From positions 40,546,165 through 40,610,164 of the forward strand of contig OX424564.1 of the NCBI GenBank assembly GCA_949152475.1: DNA of 64,000 nucleotides. Direction: 5' to 3'. This document shows, piece by piece, positions 1 to 10,071 of this stretch. The position numbers and the translations under genes are program-made. This stretch comes from Terebella lapidaria (taxonomy: Eukaryota; Annelida; Polychaeta; Terebellida; Terebellidae). The notes below the pieces were generated by a model. It worked only from the letters and a program-made list of their open reading frames with translations. It was not told the origin of the DNA and made no database searches. Position 1 is the stretch's first letter; each line of letters opens with the position of its first letter.

Positions 1-475
1 TTTTCACCCATAGTTCATGTGTGGTTGGCGAATGAGGGCTCGCCAATTACACGACCCCAGTCAGAGGTAAGTATCGCTTAGCAAAACAAATTCAAAATGG
101 CCGCCATACACAGACCGGCGATTAAAGGGCAACCAAACTTATACACATCACAGAGGTGTATAAGGGGAACCTTTTGAAACAAAAATTTCCCAATCTGATC
201 AGACAGTTTTTGAGAAATTGGCCGCCAAAGTCCAAAATTGACCGTTTTTCGATGAAAACGGACGCCATTTTGAAAAAAAATTTGAAAAATACCAAAAAAT
301 AAAAAATACCTCCTTCTCGGATTATATTAAGGTATCTTTTCCCAAATTTTCAGAAAGATTGGACCGTAAACTTTAAAGATAAACATGTGGACAGACGACG
401 TCGACGGAAGGCCGGACGGACGTCTGACGCAACGCCATGGCAATAGGTTATCGGACCATAGGTCCGTTAACGTAA
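1..475 (-). mobile_element. Family A HINE-like element, old copy, 5' part
   Basis: Read on the minus strand it begins with the family A hairpin at 445-473, decayed in arm 1 (TTAACGG instead of TTACCGG), followed by the conserved CATGGCGTTGCGTC spacer, GTCC-like repeats and the AAAGTTTACGG block. It then runs leftwards through the GGCGGCCATTTT module and out of the window. It is more diverged than the copies at 25-63 kb, so it is an older insertion. Confidence 0.75.
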
Positions 476-885
476 AAATAGAAAATATGCAGGGGCAGAT
501 ATAGGATTTTTTCCGGGGGGGGGGGGATATATCCTATGAAGGGGTGCATCATACACAGGGGCGAATCAAGAAATCTCATTTGGGGGGAGGAGGGGGGTGC
601 AAGGGAGGAGCCAGGGGACCGAGAGGAGCAAGAGCAACTCCTCCCGCTCTGGGGGTTCGCAATGCTCCATAAGAACCCCGAGACAATTTTTTGGATTTGA
701 TAGTATCCCAGATGATTTCTGTGGTGTTTTTTTATTTTTACAACTGTATTTGTGCAGTTTTAATATTTTGAAATTTAGGACATTCTGGTCTGGGGTTCGT
801 AAGGCCCCCGAGAAAAAAAATTAGGCCAAGGGCCAAAGATATGTTTAATATTTTAGATGTTAATATATGTTTAATATTTTAGATA
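476..885. other. Intergenic, no gene seen
   Basis: Contains a run of 12 G near 518, a purine-rich G stretch near 580-620 and a 26-bp direct duplication (ATATGTTTAATATTTTAGAT) at 840-885. No convincing coding signal on either strand. Confidence 0.5.
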
Positions 886-1742
886 TTAGCCAGCTCACTG
901 GTTGAATTCAAGGTCAAGAGAATATGCAGCATATATAATATTAAGCATATATCATGTCCACAATTGATTGCTAAGCTGTAAATTCAATAATCAGAGAAAT
1001 ATTAGCAATTTTGTCCTGTGGCCTTTGAAAATGAAGCGGAGGTCTAATTCAATGTCATCAAAGTATTTGGCGTATAACGTTTCCTATATGTCCTTCATTG
1101 ATTCCCACACTATGAAGATAATAAGTGAGATATTGGCCATTTTGTCCTGTCACCTTGAAAATCAGGTCAAAGGAAACTTCAAAATGAGGTCATTGGTCAA
1201 GTCGAGGTCACGAGGATCTTCAGCATATTTCATTAAGAGTTTGACCACAATTGATTCCTAAGCTGTAAAGTTGATAATACGTGAGATATTAGCCGTTTGT
1301 GATCTGACCTTGAAAATGAGGTCAAAAATCAAGTTCAAGGTCATGAGAATATTCAGTATATATCATTTCTTGTTCGCAGTTGATTCCTTAGCTGTAAAGT
1401 CGATAATACACGAGATATTAGCAATTTTGTTCTCTGACCTTGAAAATGAAGTCAAAGGTCGAATTCAAGGTCACCAAAATATTCAGCATATATCATTTCC
1501 TATATGTTCACTATGGATTCCTAAGCTGTAAAGTTGATAATAAGTGAGACATTAGCCATTTTGTGCTCTGACACAAAATAAGGTCGAGGTCATCAAAATA
1601 TTCAGTGTATATAATTTTCTATATGTCCACAATTGGTTCCCAAGCTATAAAGTCAATAGAGAAGCAAGATATTTTGTCCTTTGACATTGAAAATGAGGTC
1701 AAAGGTCGAATTCAGGGTCATGGCAATATTCAGCATATATCA
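886..1742 (-). repeat. 134-bp satellite array (family A core), inverted
   Basis: Six to seven diverged copies of the reverse complement of the 134-bp unit that fills family A cores at 33-47 kb. Recognised by CAGCATATATCATTTCC, CAATTGATTCCTAAGCTGTA and GAGATATTAGCCATTTTGT recurring in order. Probably the core of an old minus-strand family A element. Confidence 0.8.
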
Positions 1743-1744
1743 TT

Positions 1745-2330
1745 TCACTGTAGGGGCAAGGAAAACTAATGGTGGTATTGTGGGTCTCTGTCACTGTTGG
1801 TTGTTTCAAAATCCAATATGGCTGCCACAAAAACCCAGGAATTTCGTAAAATCACATTTCCAGCTATATTTCAGCTTCTATGGCAAGTAGAGGCAAAATT
1901 TTGGTGTCTACCCACACGTTTTCTCATCTAAGGAATCCAGTGGTGATAATGCAGGGTCTGTGCGACTGCTGACTGCCTCGAAATTCAAAATGGCTGCCAT
2001 CAATACCGGTGAAATTTTCAGAATAACGTTTTTTCTTGCAATATTTCAGCTAATGATCTGGCATACGTTTTGGTATCCACCCCTCGTATGTTCTGATCAG
2101 AGGATATTGTAAAGTTATTGCTGAGTCTCTGTCACTGATAGTGGTTTCAGAATTCAATATGGTTGTCATCAAAACCTATGAAATTCGCAAAATTAAATTT
2201 CGATTTATGTAAGCTTCTCTGGCAGATCGAAGCAAGATTTTGGTTTTTTCCCCTTATGTTTTCCGACCCATGGAGTCCAATGGTAATAATGGAATGCTGA
2301 TAATAGTCTCTGGGACGCGTAGTAGTATCC
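1745..2330 (+). repeat. About 170-bp tandem repeat, three to four diverged copies
   Basis: Units share CTCTGTCACTG, AATATGGCTGCCA, CAGCT.TATTTCAGCT.CTATGGCA, AAATTTTGGTGTCTACCC and GTTTTC. The reverse complement of the same unit is arrayed at 4375-4875, and a single copy lies at 27786-27965 inside KATNB1 intron 2, so it is a dispersed family. Confidence 0.75.
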
Positions 2331-2722
2331 AAGTTCCAGTGCAATCGTGACCTCAAATCAGGCTTCTGGCTAAATGAGCACGAATGGATCAACAAACACA
2401 TAAACTCCTATCCCAAGACCAAAAACACAATTCATCAAATCAAAATACATGTAAGTGGTAAAATCCAGATCATACTATCAGTTACAAAGTCGTAGCCACC
2501 TAAGCATGAGATACACTCAGGCAACTGAGTCTGAGATCAGGTGCTCCGGAATGGTGAACAGCTCCTGCCCCGCATGTGGCATTCACTCCGATATCCACAC
2601 TTGTAAATTTAGATGCAAATACATCCGCAAAATCACAATGATGGGGAAATATATACCATCATACAAGTGCATGTATGTGAGAGGTTTCAAGTAAATTTCG
2701 ACCATGCCTCCCATAAAACTTT

Positions 2723-3013
2723 TTAAAGTCTGAACAATATACAGTCATGTTTGAGCAGTTTGGAAGTCGAAACCTGTGCTCCGGCTATGAGTTCCGGTAG
2801 GATGTATGCACTATCTGGCATAGCTGGAAAAATGTGACAAGCATGCTTAGACGTGGAAGGCTTGTGAAGTTGTGATATTACTGCTCCAAACAGGGATACT
2901 GATAAGAGGAAAACCAAATTCGTCATGTTCGTCATATAACCTTGTACACACTTTACCTTTGTGGTCAATTTCGAGGAAAATATCGAGGTAAGAAGTTGAT
3001 ATTGAAGAATCAA
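2723..3013 (-). CDS. Possible secreted-protein 5' exon (unrecognised)
   Basis: The minus-strand reading frame contains MTNMTNLVFLLSVSLFGAVI, a short polar start followed by a hydrophobic run that looks like a signal peptide, then SQLHKPSTSKHACHIFPAMP. A donor-like CACAG|GTTTCG follows, and about 160 nt further on a second open stretch reads DVFASKFTSVDIGVNATCGA, but it lacks a proper AG acceptor in front. Either a real first exon of an unknown gene, a decayed gene fragment, or chance. Confidence 0.2.
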   Translation of the reverse strand: MILQYQLLTSIFSSKLTTKVKCVQGYMTNMTNLVFLLSVSLFGAVISQLHKPSTSKHACHIFPAMPDSAYILPELIAGAQVSTSKLLKHDCILFRL

Positions 3014-3031
3014 TAATTTGTTTGCTTTTCA

Positions 3032-4179
3032 ATCCGTCTGGATATTCTGACGTAGGTATTCACCAAATCTAGGGTTATTCCGTGATATGACACCGACAAT
3101 ATATCTGAAGGTGAAAGCTAACGAACTAGCTATTCTTTTATATCAACAATATACTCCATATATCTACGTGTACATGTATGACAAACATATGTAAGATTTC
3201 GGTGTCCACATCCTAGTTTTGTGACCCAGGGAATGGTTCGAAATACCGTGGTGCTTTGCGATATGAATAATCAACGCGTGTGTAAAAACACCACCAAACA
3301 TTTAGTTTGCTTCATTTACCAAGGACATGGCAGTATGAACAGTTAATTTGTGCATGTAGAATATTTGGTCAGTCTGTCTCTTCTGTGATGTTTTCATCTG
3401 GCACAGTTGTACAGCTTAAACCCACATGGCCACACATTCTACGCCAGCAAGTTGCTTGACAATCATAGTAGATCAATTTGAGCAATCCCTTCGGAACAGC
3501 AGCACGATCCGAGCCGACATTTAGGAGATTTCAAGCTCGTAGTTCCCCTCTGAAACCAATGGGCTCAAAATATTTGCCATGCCAACACTTGACCTATACA
3601 GGAACACGCGGGTTGTTGAAGGGATCTCAGCAGAGCCTCTTGTTTACGGTATCATTGTGGTTGAGAGTTGTGGATGTGGATGAGCTGAGATCCATTGTGG
3701 AGGAGTTCTTGTCGTGCAATGATCTGCTTTAGAAGTACATGTAAGCATGCTCCATCAAGATTTTTGACATGCTTTGCCTCTGGTATACTAGCATCAACCT
3801 CTAGCATCTCCGGCCACATCAACTCTACTCTCCTTGTTCATGTTGTTTGTGAATATGACAAGGGTATGACAACTCTTTGCTGTGCTGAGCAGGCACCATT
3901 CACACAACTGTGGCTGTCATTCAAAACGAAGCCTGTTTGTAAATCAAAAACCATTGCATCCTGACCAGCAAATATTCATCAAAATGGTAGACCTATTCCA
4001 AACTACTACTGAACAGATGATTGCACGAGAGGTAGAGCTACTCTCAGTCATGACAAAACTAAGTTGTCTCTCATGAGCAAATGGCTCTGCTAAGATGCAG
4101 TCCCTCCACACTCCTGCAAATTCAATTTGGCACTGTGATTGCCATTGTGCCGCATCAATAAATTGTAGTAATCCAATGT
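3032..4179. other. Intergenic, no gene recognised
   Basis: Includes an open stretch on the + strand at 3478-3732, but its translation resembles no family I know and it is broken by stops on both sides. Base composition is like the surroundings. No repeat seen here. Confidence 0.4.
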
Positions 4180-4348
4180 GTGTGTTGGTTTAAAACTTCA
4201 GTTTATAAATTTACAGAGATCATGTCCATCGGTTTAAAATGTGTGTTGGTTTAAAACTTCAGTTTATAAATTTACAGAGATCATGTCCATCGGTTTAAAA
4301 TGTGTGTTGGTTTAAAACTTTGCTTTATAAATTTACAGAGATCATGTG
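4180..4348 (+). repeat. 61-bp tandem repeat, 2.8 copies
   Basis: Unit begins GTGTGTTGGTTTAAAACTTC and contains TTTACAGAGATCATGTCC. Copies start at 4180, 4241 and 4302; the first two are nearly identical. Confidence 0.95.
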
Positions 4349-4374
4349 GCATTTTTAACTTGATAGCTGAAAAT

Positions 4375-4875
4375 GGGTCCACTGGTGCTGGTATTTCTTT
4401 TACTGAGTAAAACATAAATATAGACACTAAAATCTTTTATCTGCCATACACGCTGATATAAAGTTGAAAAGTGGTTTGCAAATTTTTCCCAGATTTTGAT
4501 GGCAGTCATATTTATTTCTTAGGCAACCAACAGTTCCAGAGACACGGCGTTATCACCACTCTATTCCTTGTGTCAGAAAATATAAGGGTAGACACCAAAT
4601 GTTGCCTCAATCTGCCATAGAAACTGGAATATAGCTGGAAACGTGATTTTATGAATTCCGAGGGGTTTTGTGGGTCAGAAAACATGGGGATAGACATCCA
4701 AATTTTGTTTCTATCTGCCATAGCAGCTGAAATATAGCTGGAAACGTGTTTTTAAGAATTTTCCCGAGTTTTCGTGGCAACCATTTTGCATTCTGAAACA
4801 ACCAACAGTCACAACCAGCAATATCACCATCAGCTTCCTTGGGTCAGAAAACATGGGGGTAGACACTAAAATCAC
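4375..4875 (-). repeat. About 170-bp tandem repeat array, inverted relative to 1745-2330
   Basis: About three copies of the reverse complement of the unit at 1745-2330, recognised by TGCCATAG.AGCTGAAATATAGCTGGAAACGTG split across the unit, GGGTCAGAAAACATGGGG and TAGACACTAAAAT. The two arrays face each other across about 2 kb. Confidence 0.75.
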
Positions 4876-5478
4876 CAACGTAGGTGCAGTAGATAACTCG
4901 CTAGGTCAATTTTAATCTATTTTGCGTATAAATGGCCGCCATCTTGGAATTTTAGGAAAAACCCCCATGGGATTGATGGGGACTTTTTTGTGGGTTATCT
5001 ATATGGTCTCCAGAGTCACTGTGCAAAAATTCAGCTTGGACACCCAAATGTCTACCCCAAACCCTAAATACAGTAGACTATTGCCACAAGTTTTCAATTA
5101 TTATGTTACCGTATCAAGCGTTTTTCCATTTTTGCAATAGCTTATGTACTATCTATGTAGTGTGGAATGTTTATGCAGAATTTTGAGTGCATCTGATACA
5201 AGAAAGCCCTGTTTCAGAGAAGATCAAAACGGGAGTGGTGATGGGTGATGAAACGGTGACACACAAAAAAAATAAACGGTCGGAACACACGTCTCCTGTG
5301 GCGATTATTGCTTATAACTTGGCTCCAGGCCCTCCTAATTAGCCACAATTGAATGGTCTGCTCCGGCTCCAAGTCGGACTTTCAGAAATGTAAACAAAGG
5401 AAAATTCTCCAAAATCCAAGAAAAACCAACATCATAGAGGAAGAGCAGAGCTCTTCCTAAGAAGGTATTACTCTTAGT

Positions 5479-5626
5479 CCTGAATACAAGGCACCACGAC
5501 AGTTCCCCCCCCCCCCTCCTCTCCCCCCTACCTCCCCCCCCCCCCCCCCACCCGACCGTCAGGATGGTCGGTGGGAGAAGGGGTGTGGGGGGGTGGATCG
5601 ATCGTTGTGCCTTGTATTCAGGGCTA
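5479..5626. repeat. Fold-back repeat with C-rich core
   Basis: Outer arms CCTGAATACAAGGCAC and GTGCCTTGTATTCAGG are perfect inverted repeats. Between them lie long C runs and an inner inverted repeat CCCACCCGACC / GGTCGGTGGG. It looks like a miniature fold-back element or a MITE carrying a mononucleotide tract. Confidence 0.75.
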
Positions 5627-5778
5627 GATAAATCTACACTTCTTTGATCAAACAATTGTCAAATTTTACTTACCTTTAAAACATGAAGTAAAGTTCTTCA
5701 TTCGAGCATCATCAAGGAAGAGCTGCAATACAAAGTGTATTAAACGTAATAAAATATTCCAAGTGCACACACCTTCAA

Positions 5779-5937
5779 ACGGGGTATACGGGCTCCGGCC
5801 GCCGACGGGGTGCGGCCGCCTGTCGGAGCGGGCGTGCGGCCGCCTGGGAGATGGACAAAATACAGAACGAACACGCAGCCAGACTAAATGATCACTTGCC
5901 TGTTGAAATCTCATTGCCTGTAGTCTGATATTTTCCA
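5779..5937 (+). repeat. GC-rich dispersed repeat, copy 1
   Basis: Shares GGGGTATACGGGCTCCGGCC, GTGCGGCCGCCTG and CAGCCAGACTAAATGATC with the copy at 12562-12735. Each copy has two or three sub-repeats built on GTGCGGCCGC. A fragment of the same family (CATACGATCAATTTCAAGAC) recurs at 7247-7285 and 12752-12795. Confidence 0.8.
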
Positions 5938-6640
5938 TATATTTGCAGAATTGCGTGGATTGTCCTGGTCGATGTAGGAGCGTAAACGGAGAATACCAGG
6001 ACCTAACCCGATCCCGACAATGCAGAAAACCATGGAAGACATTGTCTACAGTATCGATAAGGTCAATATCACATTGGTATTAACTGTATCAAATAAAACT
6101 GGTGACATGCAATACTATGTTGTCATTAATTAAAATAAAGAACTAGCTGAATTATTCAACTTGTGTTTTTTGTCAGTCTAGTTTAGCCTACTTTGCGTAC
6201 AAGCCATCCGTCCTAAATTCACCACATCCCAAAATTCGCCAACTCAATATTACAAGAGCTCAGAAACTCGTTTTATGGAAAACAAACTGCTGGTACAAAT
6301 GTGGCGATTTTGCCCAAAGATCGCGGCAGGTGTCTTTGTTAAACACTAACCAGTCTTACGGTCTATTTTTGGACCCTTCAGCTCGAAGCACGCGTTGCCC
6401 CGGCAATGCCCTCTAATCCTCTCTCGCCCAGTAAACTACTGGGTATAACAATGGTTTGACCTAGATCTCTTTCGTGTCTCGTGTGCTGGGATATATATAC
6501 TCTGGCACCGTTTTGATCTGGGAAGTTATCTCAGAGCAAGGCGAGAGAGACACTGGGGAGCTCAGCCATGAGCTCTACGTCCTCGATCCGTGGCTAAGGC
6601 CCTCGCGGGCCCTGGGGATGACTTCAATAGGGGGCCCGGG
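5938..6640. other. Intergenic, no gene recognised
   Basis: No coding signal or clear repeat. 6360-6600 is richer in GC than its surroundings. Confidence 0.4.
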
Positions 6641-6800
6641 CTGGGGTAGACCTTGATGACTCGGGGGCGCATGCCCTCTGGATCACAGGTCTTCTCCACC
6701 CGGGATGGTGCGACACAGGCTCTGGCAGACTGTCGAGCTGTCCGGGGTTCCATCCCCGAGGCTGACCGCGGCGAGCCAAGCCTCACAGTTAACACCACGG
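6640..6800 (+). repeat. Possible tRNA-derived SINE fragment
   Basis: CCGGGGTTCCATCCCCGAGG at 6737-6756 folds as a 5-bp stem with a 7-nt TTCCATC loop, like a tRNA T arm and pol III B box. Upstream bases do not form a convincing D or anticodon arm, so this is not called as a tRNA gene. Confidence 0.22.
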
Positions 6801-6859
6801 TGATGATCCTGTATCTGAGTGGTGTCCGCATGCTTGGGTTCATTGGGCGGGCTGCTACC

Positions 6860-7702
6860 TGGTTAATGTTCTGATGATAGAGTAATGACTGCGCCCGCAG
6901 TGACCCTCGGTGAGCGGACTTCCGTGAGGATCTGAGGATAGCGGATGCGCATCCGCGATGACCCGTGGTGAGAGGATTATCCTCGAGGATCCCGGATAGC
7001 GGACGACGCTAAAACTTTACACGAAGATTGAATATCAGAGTCTCAATTGATGATAGAACTGGTTGGTTTCGTTTGCATTACAATGTCTGAAATCCCTGTT
7101 GGCGAATTTAGGACAGATGGCTCGTAGTATTTTGTGGATGCCATACAAAACCAAGAAACATTGCAATAGATAAAAAAAAATGGATGAGATTTTAACCACG
7201 CATATAGAAGAAAACTAAAATTAGAAAAAGAATAAATAATCGAACACATACGATCAATTTCAAGACATGACATATCAATGACGTATATATATAAGCCATC
7301 CTGGCAAATATATATATATATGGAAATATCTCATAGCATTAGAATATTTAAATTATAATATATGTTGATGAAAATGTATATTTTTCAACATTGGACAACT
7401 GGACCGCCGGTCCATACGTTTGTATAGCGGCCGCACCCCGGCTGTGGCCGGGGCCCGAGTAGACATCTAATGAACAGTTTCTCGGTGAGCGATATTAGAG
7501 GTAAATGAAAAAATACCTGTCCTTGATGGTCGATATAATAGAAATATTCTCTAATTTTTGGCTCTGGGGATTGGCCCTGTATATAATGCAGCGTTCTACG
7601 TCTAATAAGGAATTGTTTCTTCAGGAAAGTAGGATAATTGCGCAACATTTTCATTAAAAGCATCTTTCCTGAGGTCAAATTTTATTTTTTGACAGGAGTG
7701 TA
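6860..7702. other. Intergenic, no gene recognised
   Basis: Contains imperfect GTGAGCGGA/GAGGAT/GGATAGCGGA repeats at 6900-7005, an AT dinucleotide tract near 7283-7320 and a GC-rich stretch at 7391-7450. No coding signal. Confidence 0.4.
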
Positions 7703-7733
7703 TGGAATACCAGTGACGAAAGGGTGACACTAA

Positions 7734-8252
7734 TGCTGCGTTCCATTCAAGTCGTACAAATGGTGATCACGAGTGGGAAGTGGTGCAGTACGAGTTCAAA
7801 GCGTTCCATTGGCAAAACACATACAAATTGCCTTCAAGTATCTATGCTTAAGAATAAGACCTTGTAAATGAAAGTAATTGTGACACTCATTATTCTATTA
7901 TTTTTTTAACCAACTCAGGCCAAAAATAATCAAAAAGTTAAAAAAAAAAATTTTGATAATTTTATGGAAAAAGTCAAATCTTCATTTCAATGTTTAGTAT
8001 TTTACCATTTCAAACATGAATGCATGATAATAGGTAAAACTAGCAAAGTTTCTCCATTTTATATGTTGCTTTCTTACAAAATCCCTCCCCTTGCCGCCAT
8101 GTTTTTCCTACTCGTGCAAATCGAGTCTGAAAATCCGACTCCACTTCACGACTTGTGCAAATGGGAATTCACCAGTCGTAACGTGAATGAAACGGTTTTT
8201 ACTACTGGGAAACTCGTGATCACTATTTGAACGACATGAATGGAACGCAGCA
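7734..8252. mobile_element. MITE X with 40-bp terminal inverted repeats and TAA duplications
   Basis: Terminal inverted repeats start TGCTGCGTTCCATTCA and continue through GTGATCACGAG, with about three mismatches over 40 bp. TAA flanks both ends (7731-7733 and 8253-8255). A TAA target duplication fits the PIF/Harbinger superfamily. No transposase reading frame inside. Confidence 0.85.
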
Positions 8253-8255
8253 TAA

Positions 8256-8503
8256 TGCTGCATTCAAACCAAGTTGTGAAGACGGTGCACACCGCCGGTG
8301 ACGTCGACTGTCACAGGCGGTGAGTGTTGGTTTGAACGCAGCATCATTAACCACCGCCAGCTATTTCACTGGCGTTGATAATGGAGGCGCTGAAAAAGTT
8401 CCCACTTCACCGCTGGTGAACACCGTTGGTAACGTGGCTTGAATGCAAATCACTGGTGGTGAACTGGGGAACACCGTCTTCACAAGTTGATTTGAACGCA
8501 GCA
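8256..8503. mobile_element. MITE Y, copy 1
   Basis: Starts TGCTGCATTCAAACC and ends GGTTTGAACGCAGCA-like (TTGATTTGAACGCAGCA). It shares its left TAA with MITE X and its right TAA (8504-8506) with copy 2. An internal GGTTTGAACGCAGCA at about 8330-8343 suggests a shorter element fused to a second part. Confidence 0.85.
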
Positions 8504-8506
8504 TAA

Positions 8507-8760
8507 TGCTCCGTTCAAACCGAATTGTGAAGACGGTGCACACCGCCGGTGACGTCGACTGTCACAGGCGGTGAGTGTTGGTTTGAACGCAGCATCATTT
8601 AACCACCGCCAGCTATTTCACTGCCGGTGAAAATGGAGGCGCTGAAAAAGTTCCCACTTCACCGCTGGTGAACACCGTTGGTAACATGGCTTGAATGCAA
8701 ATCACTGATCGGATGGTGAACTGGGAAACACCGTGTTCACAAGTTGGTTTGAACGCAGCA
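8507..8760. mobile_element. MITE Y, copy 2
   Basis: Near-duplicate of the element at 8256-8503, head to tail, separated only by TAA. The copies share GTGAAGACGGTGCACACCGC and AAGTTCCCACTTCACCGC. It ends GGTTTGAACGCAGCA followed by TAA. Confidence 0.85.
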
Positions 8761-8762
8761 TA

Positions 8763-9909
8763 AAAACCGTCCGGTACCGTCCGCGGATAAAGAACACCGT
8801 CCGGGACCCGAAAATACCGTCCCGAAGGAGTGGAAAATACCGCCCGGGAGTAGGAAAAACCGTCCGGGGTCAAACTGGGAGATATCAAAAACATTGGTAC
8901 ACATGAAGTCAGTTTTTTCAACAAGTTCGTCAGGTTTTTTGTTGCAATCTAAGAAGTAATGTTGGTGTAAAAGCTGCAGTTGTAGGCCTACATGATCGAT
9001 CGAGGTTTTGAAGACTATTTTCGGAAAAGAGCGTTTGTTCAACATTTGACGACCATGATTTCGAATTGAAATGAGCTGAACTCGCTGATATAGTGTTACG
9101 ATCGGATGCCAACATTTTAAAACTACTACAATACCCAAAATTAAAGAGCACGTCTGGCTGCCATCTTAAAATAATCTCACACCGATCGACTGGACAAAAA
9201 ATTCTTGGCGAATCCATGAACAATCTTGAGACTGTCGCCAAACTGGAGTATTGAGAAAAAAACCGTAATTTACTGAAAGAAAATGTGCGTTCAATAATAG
9301 GCTTACCAGAAGTCAACCCATATATGTGTTGATGAATAAGCACTGTACAGATACCGGTAATACGTGTCCTTTTCTCGAATATTAATAGTCTATCCATGAA
9401 ACAAGCACTGTACAGATAGTACGTAACCAACGATCGTATAGCTATACGATCGTTGACGTAACCTTTTCTCTACCCACGAAACAGCCCGATTTGTCTTGTC
9501 TAGAACGGTTCAATTCTTGATTTTCACCTATTTCTTCTCTTGATAAAAAAATTTATTAATTATAAATTATTTCTCATGCCGTTTTTTAAAAAGCCAGATT
9601 TTTTTTATATATTAAAAATTGATTATAGGGGCCTATGTTGTTTGATCCCGTCCCAGAGACAATAAAAAGTGTGTGACATTGCAAATTTCAGGGTATATAA
9701 GTACAGAAGGTCGTAGATAAAAAATCGATCACAAACCTGACAAACTTGTTGAAAATCCAACTTTGCTTTTGATACACCCCCCCCCCCCCCCCCCCCGGAC
9801 GGTTTTTCCTACTCCCGGACGGTATTTTCCATTCCTTCCGGACGATATTTTCGGGTCCCGGACGGTGTTCTTTGCCCCCGGACGGTCGCGCACGGTTCCG
9901 GGCGGTTTT
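8763..9909. mobile_element. Non-autonomous DNA element Z with about 110-bp inverted ends
   Basis: The left end reads AAAACCGTCCGG and carries five spaced ACCGTCCGG-like sub-repeats; the right end is its inverted copy (GGACGGTTTTTCCTACTCCC ... CGGGCGGTTTT), preceded by a run of about 20 C. TA flanks both ends. The interior open stretches resemble no known protein, so a MITE-like element is the simplest reading. Confidence 0.8.
9428..9455. repeat. Perfect 28-bp palindrome between 8-bp direct repeats
   Basis: CAACGATCGTATAG followed at once by its reverse complement. ACGTAACC lies on both sides (9421-9428 and 9456-9463), overlapping the first palindrome base. It sits inside element Z. Confidence 0.95.
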
Positions 9910-10071
9910 TAGTGTGACCGGTGACGAAATGCTAATGGGATACCTGCTGATGACATGTGCTTTTGGGGCTATGAAACAGTCTAATATGACTAAAAAGTAC
10001 CAAAAAAACCCGTCATGTCCATTGTCTGCATTATGCAGAAACAAATATGACAAAAATTTTAATGCAACATT

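Noticed and set aside
6640..6800. tRNA gene
   Set aside because: Only the T-arm-like element fits; no consistent acceptor, D or anticodon stems could be built.
8930..9430. 166-codon minus-strand frame in element Z
   Set aside because: No recognisable domain and no supporting splice or start signals; could be chance in a non-autonomous element.
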